The notes below the pieces were generated by a model. That model saw only the letters and a list, made by a program, of their open reading frames with translations, searched no databases and was not told where the DNA came from. Source: Methylorubrum populi (GTDB lineage Bacteria > Pseudomonadota > Alphaproteobacteria > Rhizobiales > Beijerinckiaceae). From it: a stretch of 64,000 nt of DNA. Of this stretch, positions 53,577 through 61,874 are shown in pieces. The stretch is taken from contig DYYG01000020.1 in the NCBI GenBank assembly GCA_020741775.1, positions 1-64,000 of the forward strand, written 5' to 3'. The translations under genes were made by a program, and so were the position numbers. Each line of letters opens with the position of its first letter. Positions within the stretch are counted from its first letter, which is position 1.

Positions 53577-54499
53577 GGGGCGGTCTCCGCCTGCGCCCAG
53601 GGCGCGGCGGAGAAGGCCCGTTCGAGGAAGGCGATCAGGGCCGAGACCCGCGCCGGCCGCGGCAGGCCCGGCGGCATCACGAGGTTGAGGGCGATCGGCG
53701 GCGGCTGCCAGTCCGGCATCACCCGCTCCAGGCGCCCGCTCTTCAGATCCTCCCAGATCGTGAAGTCCGGCTGCACCGCCAGCCCGAGCCCGGCCCGCAG
53801 GGCGGGGGCCAAGGCGTCGGCGTTGTTGGCCCGCAGCGGACCGTCGGGAACGACCGTGACGCTCTCCCCGGCCGCGTTCGAGAATAGCCAGCGGTCGGGC
53901 GTCGGCAGATAGGCGTAGCCGAGGCAGGCATGGGCCTTGAGATCGTCCGGGTGCTGCGGGTGGCCCTGCCGCGCGAGATAGGCCGGCGTTGCCACCAGAG
54001 AGCGGCCGACGCCGCAGAGCCGCCGCACCCGCAGCGAGGAATCGGGCAGCGCCGAGATGCGGAGGCCGAGATCGAACCCGCCGCCGACGAGATCGACCAC
54101 CGCATCCGACAGGTGCAGGTCAACGGAGACCTGGCGATGGGCCGCCAGGAAATCCGGCAGCACCGGCGCGACATGGGCGATCCCGAAGGACATCGGCGCG
54201 GCGAGGCGGACCCGGCCGCGGGGCGTCCCATTGGCGTCGAGGGCGCGCGCCTCCGCCGCCTCGCCGGCCGCGAGCAGAGCGGCCGCATCCTCCCGCGCGG
54301 CGCGGCCCGCTTCCGTGAGGGCGAGGCGCCGGGAGGTCCGGTGAAACAGCCGCGCGCCGAGCCGTGCCTCCAGCCGCGCCACCGCCTTCGAGACCGTGGC
54401 CTTGGACAGGCTTAACTCCTCCGCCGCCCGGGCGAAGGAGAGGCTGTCGGCCACCATCGCGAAGACGGCCCAGGCCTCGAAATCGGGCAGACGGCTCAT
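53531..54499 (-). CDS. LysR-family regulator
   Basis: 322 aa. N-terminal winged helix (about 1-65, FARAAEELSLSKATVSKAVARLEARLGARLFHRT) and an effector-binding domain (about 90-300). It starts at the ATG 54499, with CGGAA 6 bp upstream; in-frame starts at 54505 and 54514 exist. It is divergent from the MhqO-like gene across a palindrome (54544-54569), consistent with control of the quinone-detoxification genes. Its 3' end runs 46 bp into the jetB end. Confidence 0.92.
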   Translation of the reverse strand: MSRLPDFEAWAVFAMVADSLSFARAAEELSLSKATVSKAVARLEARLGARLFHRTSRRLALTEAGRAAREDAAALLAAGEAAEARALDANGTPRGRVRLAAPMSFGIAHVAPVLPDFLAAHRQVSVDLHLSDAVVDLVGGGFDLGLRISALPDSSLRVRRLCGVGRSLVATPAYLARQGHPQHPDDLKAHACLGYAYLPTPDRWLFSNAAGESVTVVPDGPLRANNADALAPALRAGLGLAVQPDFTIWEDLKSGRLERVMPDWQPPPIALNLVMPPGLPRPARVSALIAFLERAFSAAPWAQAETAPQAPLPSPAEAQALT

Positions 54500-54543
54500 C
54501 GGCATTCCGCTCACAGCTATCCCGCATTTCGACGGACATTTTC

Positions 54544-54569
54544 AGAAACGATGCGTTTCAATCGTTTCT
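54544..54569. promoter_or_regulatory. Strong operator palindrome between LysR and the MhqO-like gene
   Basis: AGAAACGAT-N8-ATCGTTTCT is a perfect 9-bp inverted repeat; inside it GAAACG-ATG-CGTTTC (54545-54559) is a second, overlapping perfect palindrome. It is in the 162-bp gap between the divergent LysR and dioxygenase starts, about 45 bp from the LysR ATG and 93 bp from the dioxygenase ATG. A LysR box is the obvious reading. Confidence 0.6.
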
Positions 54570-54661
54570 ATTTTCGTGTGGCTTGGCAAGGGCCAGATTG
54601 GGCTCACACCGATCGCGGCAGCCCTCCCGGCTCTCCGGCGATCCAGCGACGGAGCCCCATC

Positions 54662-55591
54662 ATGACCGAGCACGGCCTTCACCACGTCACGGCCTTCGCC
54701 AGCGACCCGGCCCGCACCATCGATTTCTACACCCGCGTGCTGGGCCTGCGGCTCGTCAAGAAGACCGTCAATTTCGACGATCCCGGCACCTATCACCTGT
54801 ATTTCGGTGATGAGGCGGGGGCGCCCGGCACGATCCTGACCTTCTTTCCGATCCCGAATGCCGCTGCCGGCCGGGTCGGCATCGGCCAGGTCTCGGAGAC
54901 GGGCTTCCGCGTATCGCGGGCCGCGATCGGCGCCTGGACGCACCGGTTCGTCGCCCTCGGCATCCCTCATGAGGCGCCGGTGACCGCCTTCGGTGAGACG
55001 GTCCTGCGCTTCCGCGATCCCGACGGGATGCCGCTGGCCCTCGTCGGAATCGACGGGGCGAAGGGTGAGCCGGCCTGGGGCGCGGAGGGAATCGCCACCG
55101 AGGAGGCGATCCGCGGCCTGCACGGCGTCACCCTGCTCCTGCGCGAGGCGGAGGCGACCGCCGCGATCCTCACCGACGTCCTCGGCTTTGCCGAGACCGG
55201 CCGCGAGGGAAGCCAGATCCGGCTCACGACCGGTGCCAGACTCGGCGGCGCCGTGACCCTGCGGGCGGTGGGCGACTTCCTCCCGGGGCGGCAGGGAGCC
55301 GGCTCGGTCCACCATATCGCCTTCCGCGCCGCCGATGACGCGGCGCAGGAGGCGATGACGGACCGGCTGCGCGGGACGCACAGCCTGGCCGTGACCGAGC
55401 AGCGCGACCGTCAGTACTTCCGCTCGGTCTATTTCCGTGAGCCCGGCGGGGTGCTGTTCGAGATCGCCACCGATGCGCCGGGCTTCGCCATCGACGAACC
55501 CGCCGCCGAACTCGGCAGCGTGCTGAAGCTGCCGCCCTTCCTCGAACCCCATCGCGGGCGGATCGAGGCGGTGCTGCCGAAGGTCGCCTGA
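54662..55591 (+). CDS. Ring-cleaving dioxygenase of the VOC family (MhqO-like)
   Basis: 309 aa, two glyoxalase/VOC modules (about 3-145 and 150-300). LHHVTAFASDPARTIDFYTR and VKKTVNFDDPGTYHLYFGD, plus GSVHHIAFRA and EPGGVLFEIATD, match MhqO, the ring-cleaving dioxygenase of quinone/hydroquinone detoxification. Metal ligands His6 or 7 region, His of SVHHIAF and Glu of LFEIATD are present. The ATG at 54662 follows GGAGCCCC. A carboxylesterase of MhqD type is 67 bp downstream, so together they form an mhqOD-like pair. Confidence 0.9.
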   Translation: MTEHGLHHVTAFASDPARTIDFYTRVLGLRLVKKTVNFDDPGTYHLYFGDEAGAPGTILTFFPIPNAAAGRVGIGQVSETGFRVSRAAIGAWTHRFVALGIPHEAPVTAFGETVLRFRDPDGMPLALVGIDGAKGEPAWGAEGIATEEAIRGLHGVTLLLREAEATAAILTDVLGFAETGREGSQIRLTTGARLGGAVTLRAVGDFLPGRQGAGSVHHIAFRAADDAAQEAMTDRLRGTHSLAVTEQRDRQYFRSVYFREPGGVLFEIATDAPGFAIDEPAAELGSVLKLPPFLEPHRGRIEAVLPKVA

Positions 55592-55658
55592 ACTCAGCCG
55601 ATGGCCGCCCGGAGAACCCTCCGGGCGGCTCCTTCGCTCTACCATTGAGGAGAGTGCC

Positions 55659-56303
55659 ATGACCCACCCTGTTCCCACCGGCTTCGTCCACCGCTTCGAG
55701 CCCGGCACGGCGGAGACTGCGCCGCCGCTGCTGTTGCTGCACGGAACGGGCGGCGACGAGAACGACCTGATCCCCCTGGGCCGGGCCCTCTCGCCGGGCT
55801 CCCCCTTGCTCTCGCTCCGTGGCCCGGTGCTGGAGAACGGCATGCCGCGCTTCTTCCGGCGCCTGTCGGAGGGGGTGTTCGACGAGGCGGATGTCCGCCG
55901 CCGGGCGGGCGAACTCGCCGATTTCATCGCGCGGGCCCGCGCCGCCTATGGCTTGGCGGCGCCGGTCGCGGTCGGGTTTTCCAACGGCGCCAACATCGCC
56001 GCCGCGACCCTGCTCCTGCATCCCGAGGTGCTCGCGGGCGCGGTGCTGCTCAGGGCGATGGTGCCCCTGGCCGAGAGCCCGGAGGCGGACCTCGCGGGGC
56101 GGCCGGTGCTGCTGCTCTCCGGCGCTCTCGACCCGATCGTTCCCGCCGAGAATGCCGAGCGGCTCGCCGGGATGCTCGAGAGGGCGGGCGCGGCGGTGAC
56201 CCATACGGTTCAGCCGGCCGGGCACGGCCTGTCCCAGGCCGACCTCGCGGCGGCGGGAGCGTGGCTCGGTCGCAAGTCCGGGCTGCGGGCGAGCGCGGCC
56301 TGA
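55659..56303 (+). CDS. Phospholipase/carboxylesterase, MhqD-like alpha/beta hydrolase
   Basis: 214 aa. LLLLHGTGGDENDLIPLG, the nucleophile elbow VGFSNGANIAAATLLL, LDPIVPAENAERL and a C-terminal GHGLS give the full Ser-Asp-His triad. VLENGMPRFFRRLSEGVFDEAD is closely similar to MhqD. In Bacillus mhqD is induced with mhqO by quinones. Here both lie next to a LysR and a MarR-like gene, not the Firmicutes MhqR layout. The stop is 17 bp before the end of the convergent MarR-GNAT gene. Confidence 0.92.
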   Translation: MTHPVPTGFVHRFEPGTAETAPPLLLLHGTGGDENDLIPLGRALSPGSPLLSLRGPVLENGMPRFFRRLSEGVFDEADVRRRAGELADFIARARAAYGLAAPVAVGFSNGANIAAATLLLHPEVLAGAVLLRAMVPLAESPEADLAGRPVLLLSGALDPIVPAENAERLAGMLERAGAAVTHTVQPAGHGLSQADLAAAGAWLGRKSGLRASAA

Positions 56304-56319
56304 GTCCGGGCTCGCCGGA

Positions 56320-57258
56320 TCACTGGTCCCGGCTCGGCTCCCCCGCTGGAGCCCGCAGCTCCAGGATCCACGTCTCGCCTTCGACGGGTTCACCGAAGGC
56401 ATGGTGAAGGGCGATCTCGGTGCGTTCGAAGCCCTGGCGGGCATAGAGGCGCCGAGCCGCGTCCAGCACGGTGTGGGTCCACAGCGTCAACCGGTGATAA
56501 CCCGCCTCGCGGGCGAAGCGGATGCAAGCCTCGACCAGCGTATCGCCGATCCCGCGCCGTCGCGCGAAGGGCTCGACATAGAGGAGCCGCAGCCGGCCGA
56601 GTCCGTCCCCCTCGTCGGTGAGGAGGACGGAGCCGGCCATCACGCCGTCGATCTCGGCAATCCAGCATTGCTCGCGCGCCGGATCGAAGTCGCGCAGGAA
56701 CGTTGTGGTGGTCTCGCCCTCGACGATCTCCAGGCCGCGCCCCCAGCCGTGGCTCTGCGCGTAGAGCATCGACTGGCGGGCGGCGATCAGACCCAGGTCG
56801 CCGGTGCGGAACGGCCGGATGACGAATCCGGGCACCGACTCCGGCTTCAGCAGGAGCCGCACCCGGGCGAGGGCTTGCGCCAGATCGGCCTGCCGGAGCG
56901 GATCGAGGCCGGCGACGAGTTCGGCGACCGCCCTGCGTTGCCGTTCGTCCAGGGCGGTGAAGGTCGCCCGCCCCGCCTCCGTCAGATGGATCGGCCGGGC
57001 GCGGGCATCCGTCCCCCGTGCGCGGGTGATCCAGCCCCGGCGTTCGAAGCGGGCGACGATGCGGCTGACATAGCCCGCATCCATGCCCAGGGCCGCCTGG
57101 ATCGCACGGGCGGTGGCCGGTTCTTTCGTCGCGATCTCGAACAGGAGGCGGGCTTCGGGCAGGGTCACGTCGCAACCGAGGAACTGATCGTCGAGCGCGC
57201 CGATCACCTCCGTATAGAAGCGGTTGAAGCGGCGGACGGCGGTGATCGTGTGTTCCAT
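56320..57258 (-). CDS. MarR-GNAT bifunctional protein (HTH fused to acetyltransferase)
   Basis: 312 aa. N-terminal MarR winged helix (about 1-145, EPATARAIQAALGMDAGYVSRIVARFERRGW) joined to a C-terminal GNAT domain (about 150-305, FVIRPFRTGDLGLIAARQ and LLYVEPFARRRGIGDTLVEACI, the acetyl-CoA loop RRRGIG). The domain order is the known MarR-GNAT fusion, in which the acetyltransferase part may modify the sensor's ligand or target. The start is ATG 57258. A perfect operator-like palindrome is 20 bp upstream. Convergent with the MhqD-like gene. Confidence 0.9.
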   Translation of the reverse strand: MEHTITAVRRFNRFYTEVIGALDDQFLGCDVTLPEARLLFEIATKEPATARAIQAALGMDAGYVSRIVARFERRGWITRARGTDARARPIHLTEAGRATFTALDERQRRAVAELVAGLDPLRQADLAQALARVRLLLKPESVPGFVIRPFRTGDLGLIAARQSMLYAQSHGWGRGLEIVEGETTTTFLRDFDPAREQCWIAEIDGVMAGSVLLTDEGDGLGRLRLLYVEPFARRRGIGDTLVEACIRFAREAGYHRLTLWTHTVLDAARRLYARQGFERTEIALHHAFGEPVEGETWILELRAPAGEPSRDQ

Positions 57259-57637
57259 GTTTGACCGTCGCCGCAAAAGTTGACGGAGTCAACTAAGCGG
57301 ACGGCATTGTCCGCGGAGGTTGACGCGACCCGCTGGAAAGCTGTCCCGGTGGAAGCATATGAAATCGGTAATGGAAGGATCGTTCTGATGCCCGCCCCTG
57401 CACCGGCCATGAGCAGCGCGGCTTCGATAGGCTGTCAGAACCTGCGGCGCTGCGCTCTCGACCGGGCGGCAGCGGTCGCATCGTTAACGATATCTTTCAA
57501 TTAAGAGGAACCCATAAAGTCAGCCTAGTTTTACCTCGTGTAGGGCTTTGCGCACGAATCCGTGAAGCGGTAACCTAAGGAAAAGTTTCACGCACAAGCG
57601 ATCATTCGCCGAAACGGCAAAGCAGGATCATGGCCCA
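57259..57637. other. Promoter region of the MarR-GNAT gene and start of an AT-rich stretch
   Basis: 379 bp. Contains the palindrome at 57278-57294. From about 57480 the base composition becomes noticeably AT-rich and the small membrane-protein gene follows. No other gene is supported; a short open frame at 57280-57504 has no family resemblance. Confidence 0.5.
57278..57294. promoter_or_regulatory. Perfect 17-bp palindrome, MarR operator candidate
   Basis: AGTTGAC-GGA-GTCAACT is a perfect 7-bp inverted repeat with a 3-bp centre, 20 bp upstream of the MarR-GNAT ATG. Its symmetry, size and closeness to the start match autoregulatory MarR boxes. Confidence 0.6.
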
Positions 57638-57865
57638 GTGTTAGCGATCTTATTTCTCATTGTAGCCGGAGCGTTGATTGGGCTCTTCTGTCACTGGGGA
57701 ATGTTGGCCGTTGCGAGCTTTGTCGTCGTGGTCGTGCGTGTTGTCTATCACTTCTATGATGGGCAAATGATTCTGGTCGACATATTGATGCTCGCCGCAT
57801 CCCTGTGCGCTCTGCAGGGAGGTTTTATTGTAGGCGGCTTTATAGCTTATAAGCGCGATATCTAA
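57638..57865 (+). CDS. Small membrane protein in an AT-rich stretch
   Basis: 75 aa, GTG start with AGGA about 12 bp upstream. Two to three hydrophobic segments (ILFLIVAGALIGLFCHWG, MLAVASFVVVVVRVVYHF, LCALQGGFIVGGFIAY). The family is not recognised. The local AT content and codon choice differ from the surrounding genes, which suggests recent acquisition or weak selection. It lies between the MarR-GNAT gene and jetC. Confidence 0.6.
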   Translation: MLAILFLIVAGALIGLFCHWGMLAVASFVVVVVRVVYHFYDGQMILVDILMLAASLCALQGGFIVGGFIAYKRDI

Positions 57866-57873
57866 TATCGAGA

Positions 57874-57981
57874 TCAAATCCAAATAATAGAGCCGGACAG
57901 CCAGGATGCTGCGCCCCAAAGCAGGACGGAAAGAACGATAAAGACGATCCCGGTCGTCAGGCGAGGCCGGCGGGTCGGCAT
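57874..57981 (-). CDS. Possible tiny single-span membrane protein
   Basis: 35 aa from ATG 57981: a basic head (MPTRRPRLTTG) and one hydrophobic helix (IVFIVLSVLLWGAASWL). The frame is open to 58080 but that part looks non-coding. Head-to-tail with the neighbouring membrane protein at 57638-57865. There is no good ribosome-binding site. A real small membrane protein is possible but not proved. Confidence 0.35.
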   Translation of the reverse strand: MPTRRPRLTTGIVFIVLSVLLWGAASWLSGSIIWI

Positions 57982-58418
57982 AATCTTAGGCGATGTCACG
58001 GTGGAAGCAGGGAAAGTCTCACCATGTGACACGGATCGCGTTGATTTTGTGTCAAAATCGACTGAGTTTGTGCGCTTCAAAATACGTATGCCTTTGCCGG
58101 AAATGACAAATGTTTAAGCTCTACAAACTTGTCGTTGAATGAGCTAGGAAGTAGTTGTTAAAAGACAGAATGTGAGCCGATGAAGTTGCTATGTGGTTCT
58201 TGAATTGTCGTCGGCTGGTCAATTCACGCTTGTGTGAAGGTAGCACTTCTGCGGTCCTTCTATTTCGCTAAAGTCGTGCTCTCGCTCGAATGAGTCCTTG
58301 GGTTGCGCGCGGCGGCCTTATCGGATCAAACGCCCGGACGATCCTGGCCTTGCGCCCGCGCGGCGCAGCGTTCATTGCGCTGAATCTCGTTCACCCCTGA
58401 GGACAAGCGGCCGGGCCG
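57982..58418. other. AT-rich gene-free stretch before jetC
   Basis: 437 bp visibly richer in A+T than the rest of the window (for example TTTTGTGTCAAAATCGACTG and TGTTAAAAGACAGAATG). It returns to high GC near 58290. No gene, tRNA or insertion-sequence end is recognised. The jetC promoter should lie here. GTG at 58419 has only GAGGAC about 17 bp away. Confidence 0.5.
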
Positions 58419-61400
58419 GTGTACCGCCTCACCGACATCGCGATCTCGAACTGGTACCTCATCCGGCGCGAGCAGATCCGGATCCGGGGCGCGGCGGCGC
58501 TCGTCGGTCCTACGGGGGCGGGCAAGTCCACGATCTTCGACGCGGTCGGCACCGTGCTCGCCGGCAACAATGCGAGCCGGCTCGCCCTCAACGCTTCGGC
58601 ATCCGGCCGCAGCGCGCGCACCGTGCGCGATTACTGCCTCGGCTGGATCAGCGACCCGGCGGAGGGCGGGCGTCCGACCCGCGAGGCCTGCGAGACCGTG
58701 ATCGCTCTCGTGTTCGAGAATGCATCGAGCGGCCGGGTGGTCACCGTCGGCCTCGCTCTCGCTGCCCGCTCCGACGAGGCGAAGGAAGAGACGCTCTCGC
58801 GCTTCGTCGCCATCGGCCACCGCTTCGAGATCGCCGATTACGTCCGCGAGACCAGCGAAGGCAGCTTCGTCGCCCCCTGGACCGAGATCGCCGCCGATCT
58901 GCGCCACCGCGCCGATAGCTTCGAGGAATTCCGCACCTCCGGCGAGCGCTTCACCGCTGCCGTCCTGGCGACGCTCCGCGAGGGCGCGGCGGTGCCCGAT
59001 CCACGCCAGTTCCTGCGCACCTTCTCCAACGCGGTGGCGTTCAAGCCGATCTTCGACACCAGCGCCTTCGTGCGGAGCTTCGTGCTGGAGGCCGAGCCGC
59101 TCGATGTCGCGCGCATCCGCCAGTCGATCGAGACGTGGCGGCGGCTGCTGGAGACGATCGAGGAGCTTGAAAAGCGCCTCGCCCACCTGTCCCGTATCTG
59201 CGAGCGCTACGAATCCTGGGCCCGCGCCAGCCTCACCGCCGCCCTCGACGAGATGCGCGCCGCCGGTGCCGATCTGCGCCGGCGCATCCTCGACCATGCT
59301 GGCGCCCGGGAAGCCTTGGTCGAGACATCCGAACGCCTGCGCATCGCCCGCGAGAGCGTGGCCACCAGCCAGGGCTTCGTGCGTGAGATCGATGCCGAGA
59401 TCGCCGGCCGCAAGGCGCTGATCGTGGGGAGCGCCGCGGAGGCGCGGCTCGCGGCCTCCCATGCCGGCCTCGCCGTGGTCGCCCGCGACCGGCGCGACCT
59501 GACCAACCGACTCTCTGGCATCGTCGGCCTCGTGCAGGATGCCGGCCGCCTCAGCGCCGTCATCGGCCCCTTGCGCCGGATCGACGGACAGGCCGCGCGC
59601 ATCGTCGAGGCCTGCGCCCGCGCCGGTCTGCGACGGGAAGCGCCGCCGGAGGAGACGCTGCGGGCCGACGGGCCGCTCAAGGCCCTGCTCGACGGCCTGC
59701 GCCAGATGCCCGACGTCGCCGCCGCTCTGGAAGAGGAGGCGGAGGATCTCGGCATCAAGGCCAGGGAGCGGGAGACCGAGGTGCGCAGCCTCGATGGACA
59801 GGTGAATGCCGGCCGCTCCAGTGCCGCCCGCCTGTCCTCGGACACGGAGGCGTTCCGCGAGGAGCTGGGCCGGCTCGGCATCCCGGCGGCGCCGGTCTGC
59901 GAGCTGGCCGAGATCGTCGATCCGAAATGGGGGCCGGCCCTCGAAGGTCTGCTCGGCCGCGCCCGCGAGGCGCTGGTGGTGGATCCCGACCAGCTCGACA
60001 AGGCGTTCTCCGTCCTCGAATCGCGCAAGAATCAGTTCTTCCGCTGCCTACTGGTGAAGACGACCGACACCGCCCGCCGCACCGCCCGCCGCTTCGACGA
60101 CGGGCCGATGGGGCTGATCGAGACCGAGAGCGAACATGCGGAGGCCTTCCTCGCCGCTCGGCTCGGCGGCTACGACCTCGCCCCGAACGACGCGGCGCTG
60201 AAGCAGATGAGCCGGGCGGTGGCACCGAGCGGGCGCTCGACCTCGGGCATGGCCTATTCCGTGGTCCGCCCGGTGCCGCTGATGATGACCCGCGGCCAGC
60301 GCGGGCCGACCGCCGAGACCCGCCGCCGCCTCGACGAGGCGCGCGAGGAGGCGCGGATGCTGCGGGCCGAGGCGACGGTGATGCGCGAAGCTGCCCGCAT
60401 CGCGGTGCTGCTGCGCAGCCGGCTCGCCGAGGCGCCGGTGGATGTCGAAGCCCTGCGCGCCGAGGCCGACGCCATCGAGGGGCGCCGCCGCAGTCTCGCC
60501 ACCGAGCAGGAGAGCGTCGCCCGGGCCGATGCGGGGGCGATCGAGGCGGAATTGAAGGAGCTGCAGAAGGAGCGCTCCGCCTATCTCACCGAACTCGTGC
60601 AGGTGCTGGAGCCGAAGCGCGATGCCCTGCTCGCCGAGGAGGCGGGGTTGAGGGCCCGGGTGGCGCAGGGGCGTGAGGCGGCCCGCTCCGCGCTCCAGGC
60701 CTACCGCGCCGCCGCCAAGCGCTGGACCTCCGGCGACACGGTGCGCATCCGCCTCGCCGGATCGGCGCCCGCCGACATGCCGGGGGCGATCGAGGGCATC
60801 GCCCAGGCCCGCGCCGACCGGGCCGATCTCGACGCCAAGGCGCTGGCCTCCCTCGCCACGCAGGCCCGTGCCTCCGCCCGCGAGGCGGCGGACAGCGTGC
60901 GCAACCAGGGGCGCGCCGCCGAGCGGGACCTCGCCGAGTACTGCGCCGCGTGGCGGGTCGAGAATCCCCTGGGAACGGGCGAGGCGCCGGCCTCCTTCGG
61001 CTATGCCTGGGCGATGCGCGAGCGCGACGAGGTGGCGGGCCACGAGCTGCGTCGCTACCGCGACCAATCCCTGAGGGCGGAGGCCGAGATGCGCCGCCTG
61101 ATGACCGAGGATCTGCTGACCCGCCTCGCCGACAAGTTCGAGCGGATGCGGTCCCGGCTCGATGCGCTCAACGAGCGGCTGTCATCGCAGACCTTCACCG
61201 GGCAGACCTATGCCTTCGAGGCGGAGGTCGACCGCCGCTACGCCGCCGTCCACGCCCTGGCCACCGAGGTCGCCCGCTCGCCCGACGCGGCCCAGGCGAT
61301 TCTGCCCGGCTCCGAGGATGGCCCGCTGGCGGCGGCGCTCGCCGAGATCACCGCGCTGATCGAGGGCGAGGAGAGCGCGGCGCGACTGGCCGATTACCGC

Positions 61401-61874
61401 AATTACTTCGTTTACGAGATCGGGATGCGGGACCGGGCGGGCAACCGCACCACCCTCTCCAGTCGGGCCCTGCGCGGCTCCGGCGGCGAGGCGCAGGCGC
61501 CGTTCTACGTCGCGATCGCCGCCTCGATGGCCTCCGCCTACTATCCCGGTGACCGGCCCGGCGACGAGACGCCGGGGCTCGGCCTCTGCCTGCTCGACGA
61601 GGCCTTCTCCAAGCTCGACATCCGCAACAGCCAGTCGTTGATCGACCTGTTCCGTGGCTGGGGTCTGCAGCTGCTGATCGCCGCCCCCGAGGATAAGCGC
61701 ACCACGCTGACCGAAGTGATGGACACGGTGGTCACCGTCTACAAAAGCCCCGACCTCGCCTCGGTCCGAATCGAGGCCGAGCATCCGCTCGAAACAGCCA
61801 AGCGCGCGCTCGCCGCAATCAACCCGGAACGGCGCGGACTCGAGGCTTTTCGTCTGTCGGATGCCGCCGAGTAG
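58419..61874 (+). CDS. jetC: Wadjet/condensin SMC-like ATPase JetC (MksB-like)
   Basis: 1151 aa. YRLTDIAISNWYLIRREQI and Walker A GPTGAGKST (30-38) start the head; long coiled-coil arms lie about 280-480 and 650-800 with a hinge-like region between. The C-terminal head has the signature GSGGE (1020-1024) and Walker B LCLLDEAFSKLD (D1060, E1061). All ATPase motifs are intact. This is the MksB/JetC group of bacterial condensins. In usual jetABCD or mksFEB operons jetC follows jetB directly; here about 4.8 kb of unrelated genes intervene, and no jetD follows. The start codon is GTG. Confidence 0.88.
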   Translation: MYRLTDIAISNWYLIRREQIRIRGAAALVGPTGAGKSTIFDAVGTVLAGNNASRLALNASASGRSARTVRDYCLGWISDPAEGGRPTREACETVIALVFENASSGRVVTVGLALAARSDEAKEETLSRFVAIGHRFEIADYVRETSEGSFVAPWTEIAADLRHRADSFEEFRTSGERFTAAVLATLREGAAVPDPRQFLRTFSNAVAFKPIFDTSAFVRSFVLEAEPLDVARIRQSIETWRRLLETIEELEKRLAHLSRICERYESWARASLTAALDEMRAAGADLRRRILDHAGAREALVETSERLRIARESVATSQGFVREIDAEIAGRKALIVGSAAEARLAASHAGLAVVARDRRDLTNRLSGIVGLVQDAGRLSAVIGPLRRIDGQAARIVEACARAGLRREAPPEETLRADGPLKALLDGLRQMPDVAAALEEEAEDLGIKARERETEVRSLDGQVNAGRSSAARLSSDTEAFREELGRLGIPAAPVCELAEIVDPKWGPALEGLLGRAREALVVDPDQLDKAFSVLESRKNQFFRCLLVKTTDTARRTARRFDDGPMGLIETESEHAEAFLAARLGGYDLAPNDAALKQMSRAVAPSGRSTSGMAYSVVRPVPLMMTRGQRGPTAETRRRLDEAREEARMLRAEATVMREAARIAVLLRSRLAEAPVDVEALRAEADAIEGRRRSLATEQESVARADAGAIEAELKELQKERSAYLTELVQVLEPKRDALLAEEAGLRARVAQGREAARSALQAYRAAAKRWTSGDTVRIRLAGSAPADMPGAIEGIAQARADRADLDAKALASLATQARASAREAADSVRNQGRAAERDLAEYCAAWRVENPLGTGEAPASFGYAWAMRERDEVAGHELRRYRDQSLRAEAEMRRLMTEDLLTRLADKFERMRSRLDALNERLSSQTFTGQTYAFEAEVDRRYAAVHALATEVARSPDAAQAILPGSEDGPLAAALAEITALIEGEESAARLADYRNYFVYEIGMRDRAGNRTTLSSRALRGSGGEAQAPFYVAIAASMASAYYPGDRPGDETPGLGLCLLDEAFSKLDIRNSQSLIDLFRGWGLQLLIAAPEDKRTTLTEVMDTVVTVYKSPDLASVRIEAEHPLETAKRALAAINPERRGLEAFRLSDAAE

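Noticed and set aside
57280..57504. A 74-codon frame upstream of the AT-rich stretch
   Set aside because: It starts inside the MarR operator palindrome, has no ribosome-binding site and no family resemblance.
53577..58418. A jetD nuclease or remnant between jetB and jetC
   Set aside because: Every sizeable frame in the block belongs to another family or lacks motifs, and no Toprim or DUF3322-like sequence was recognised.
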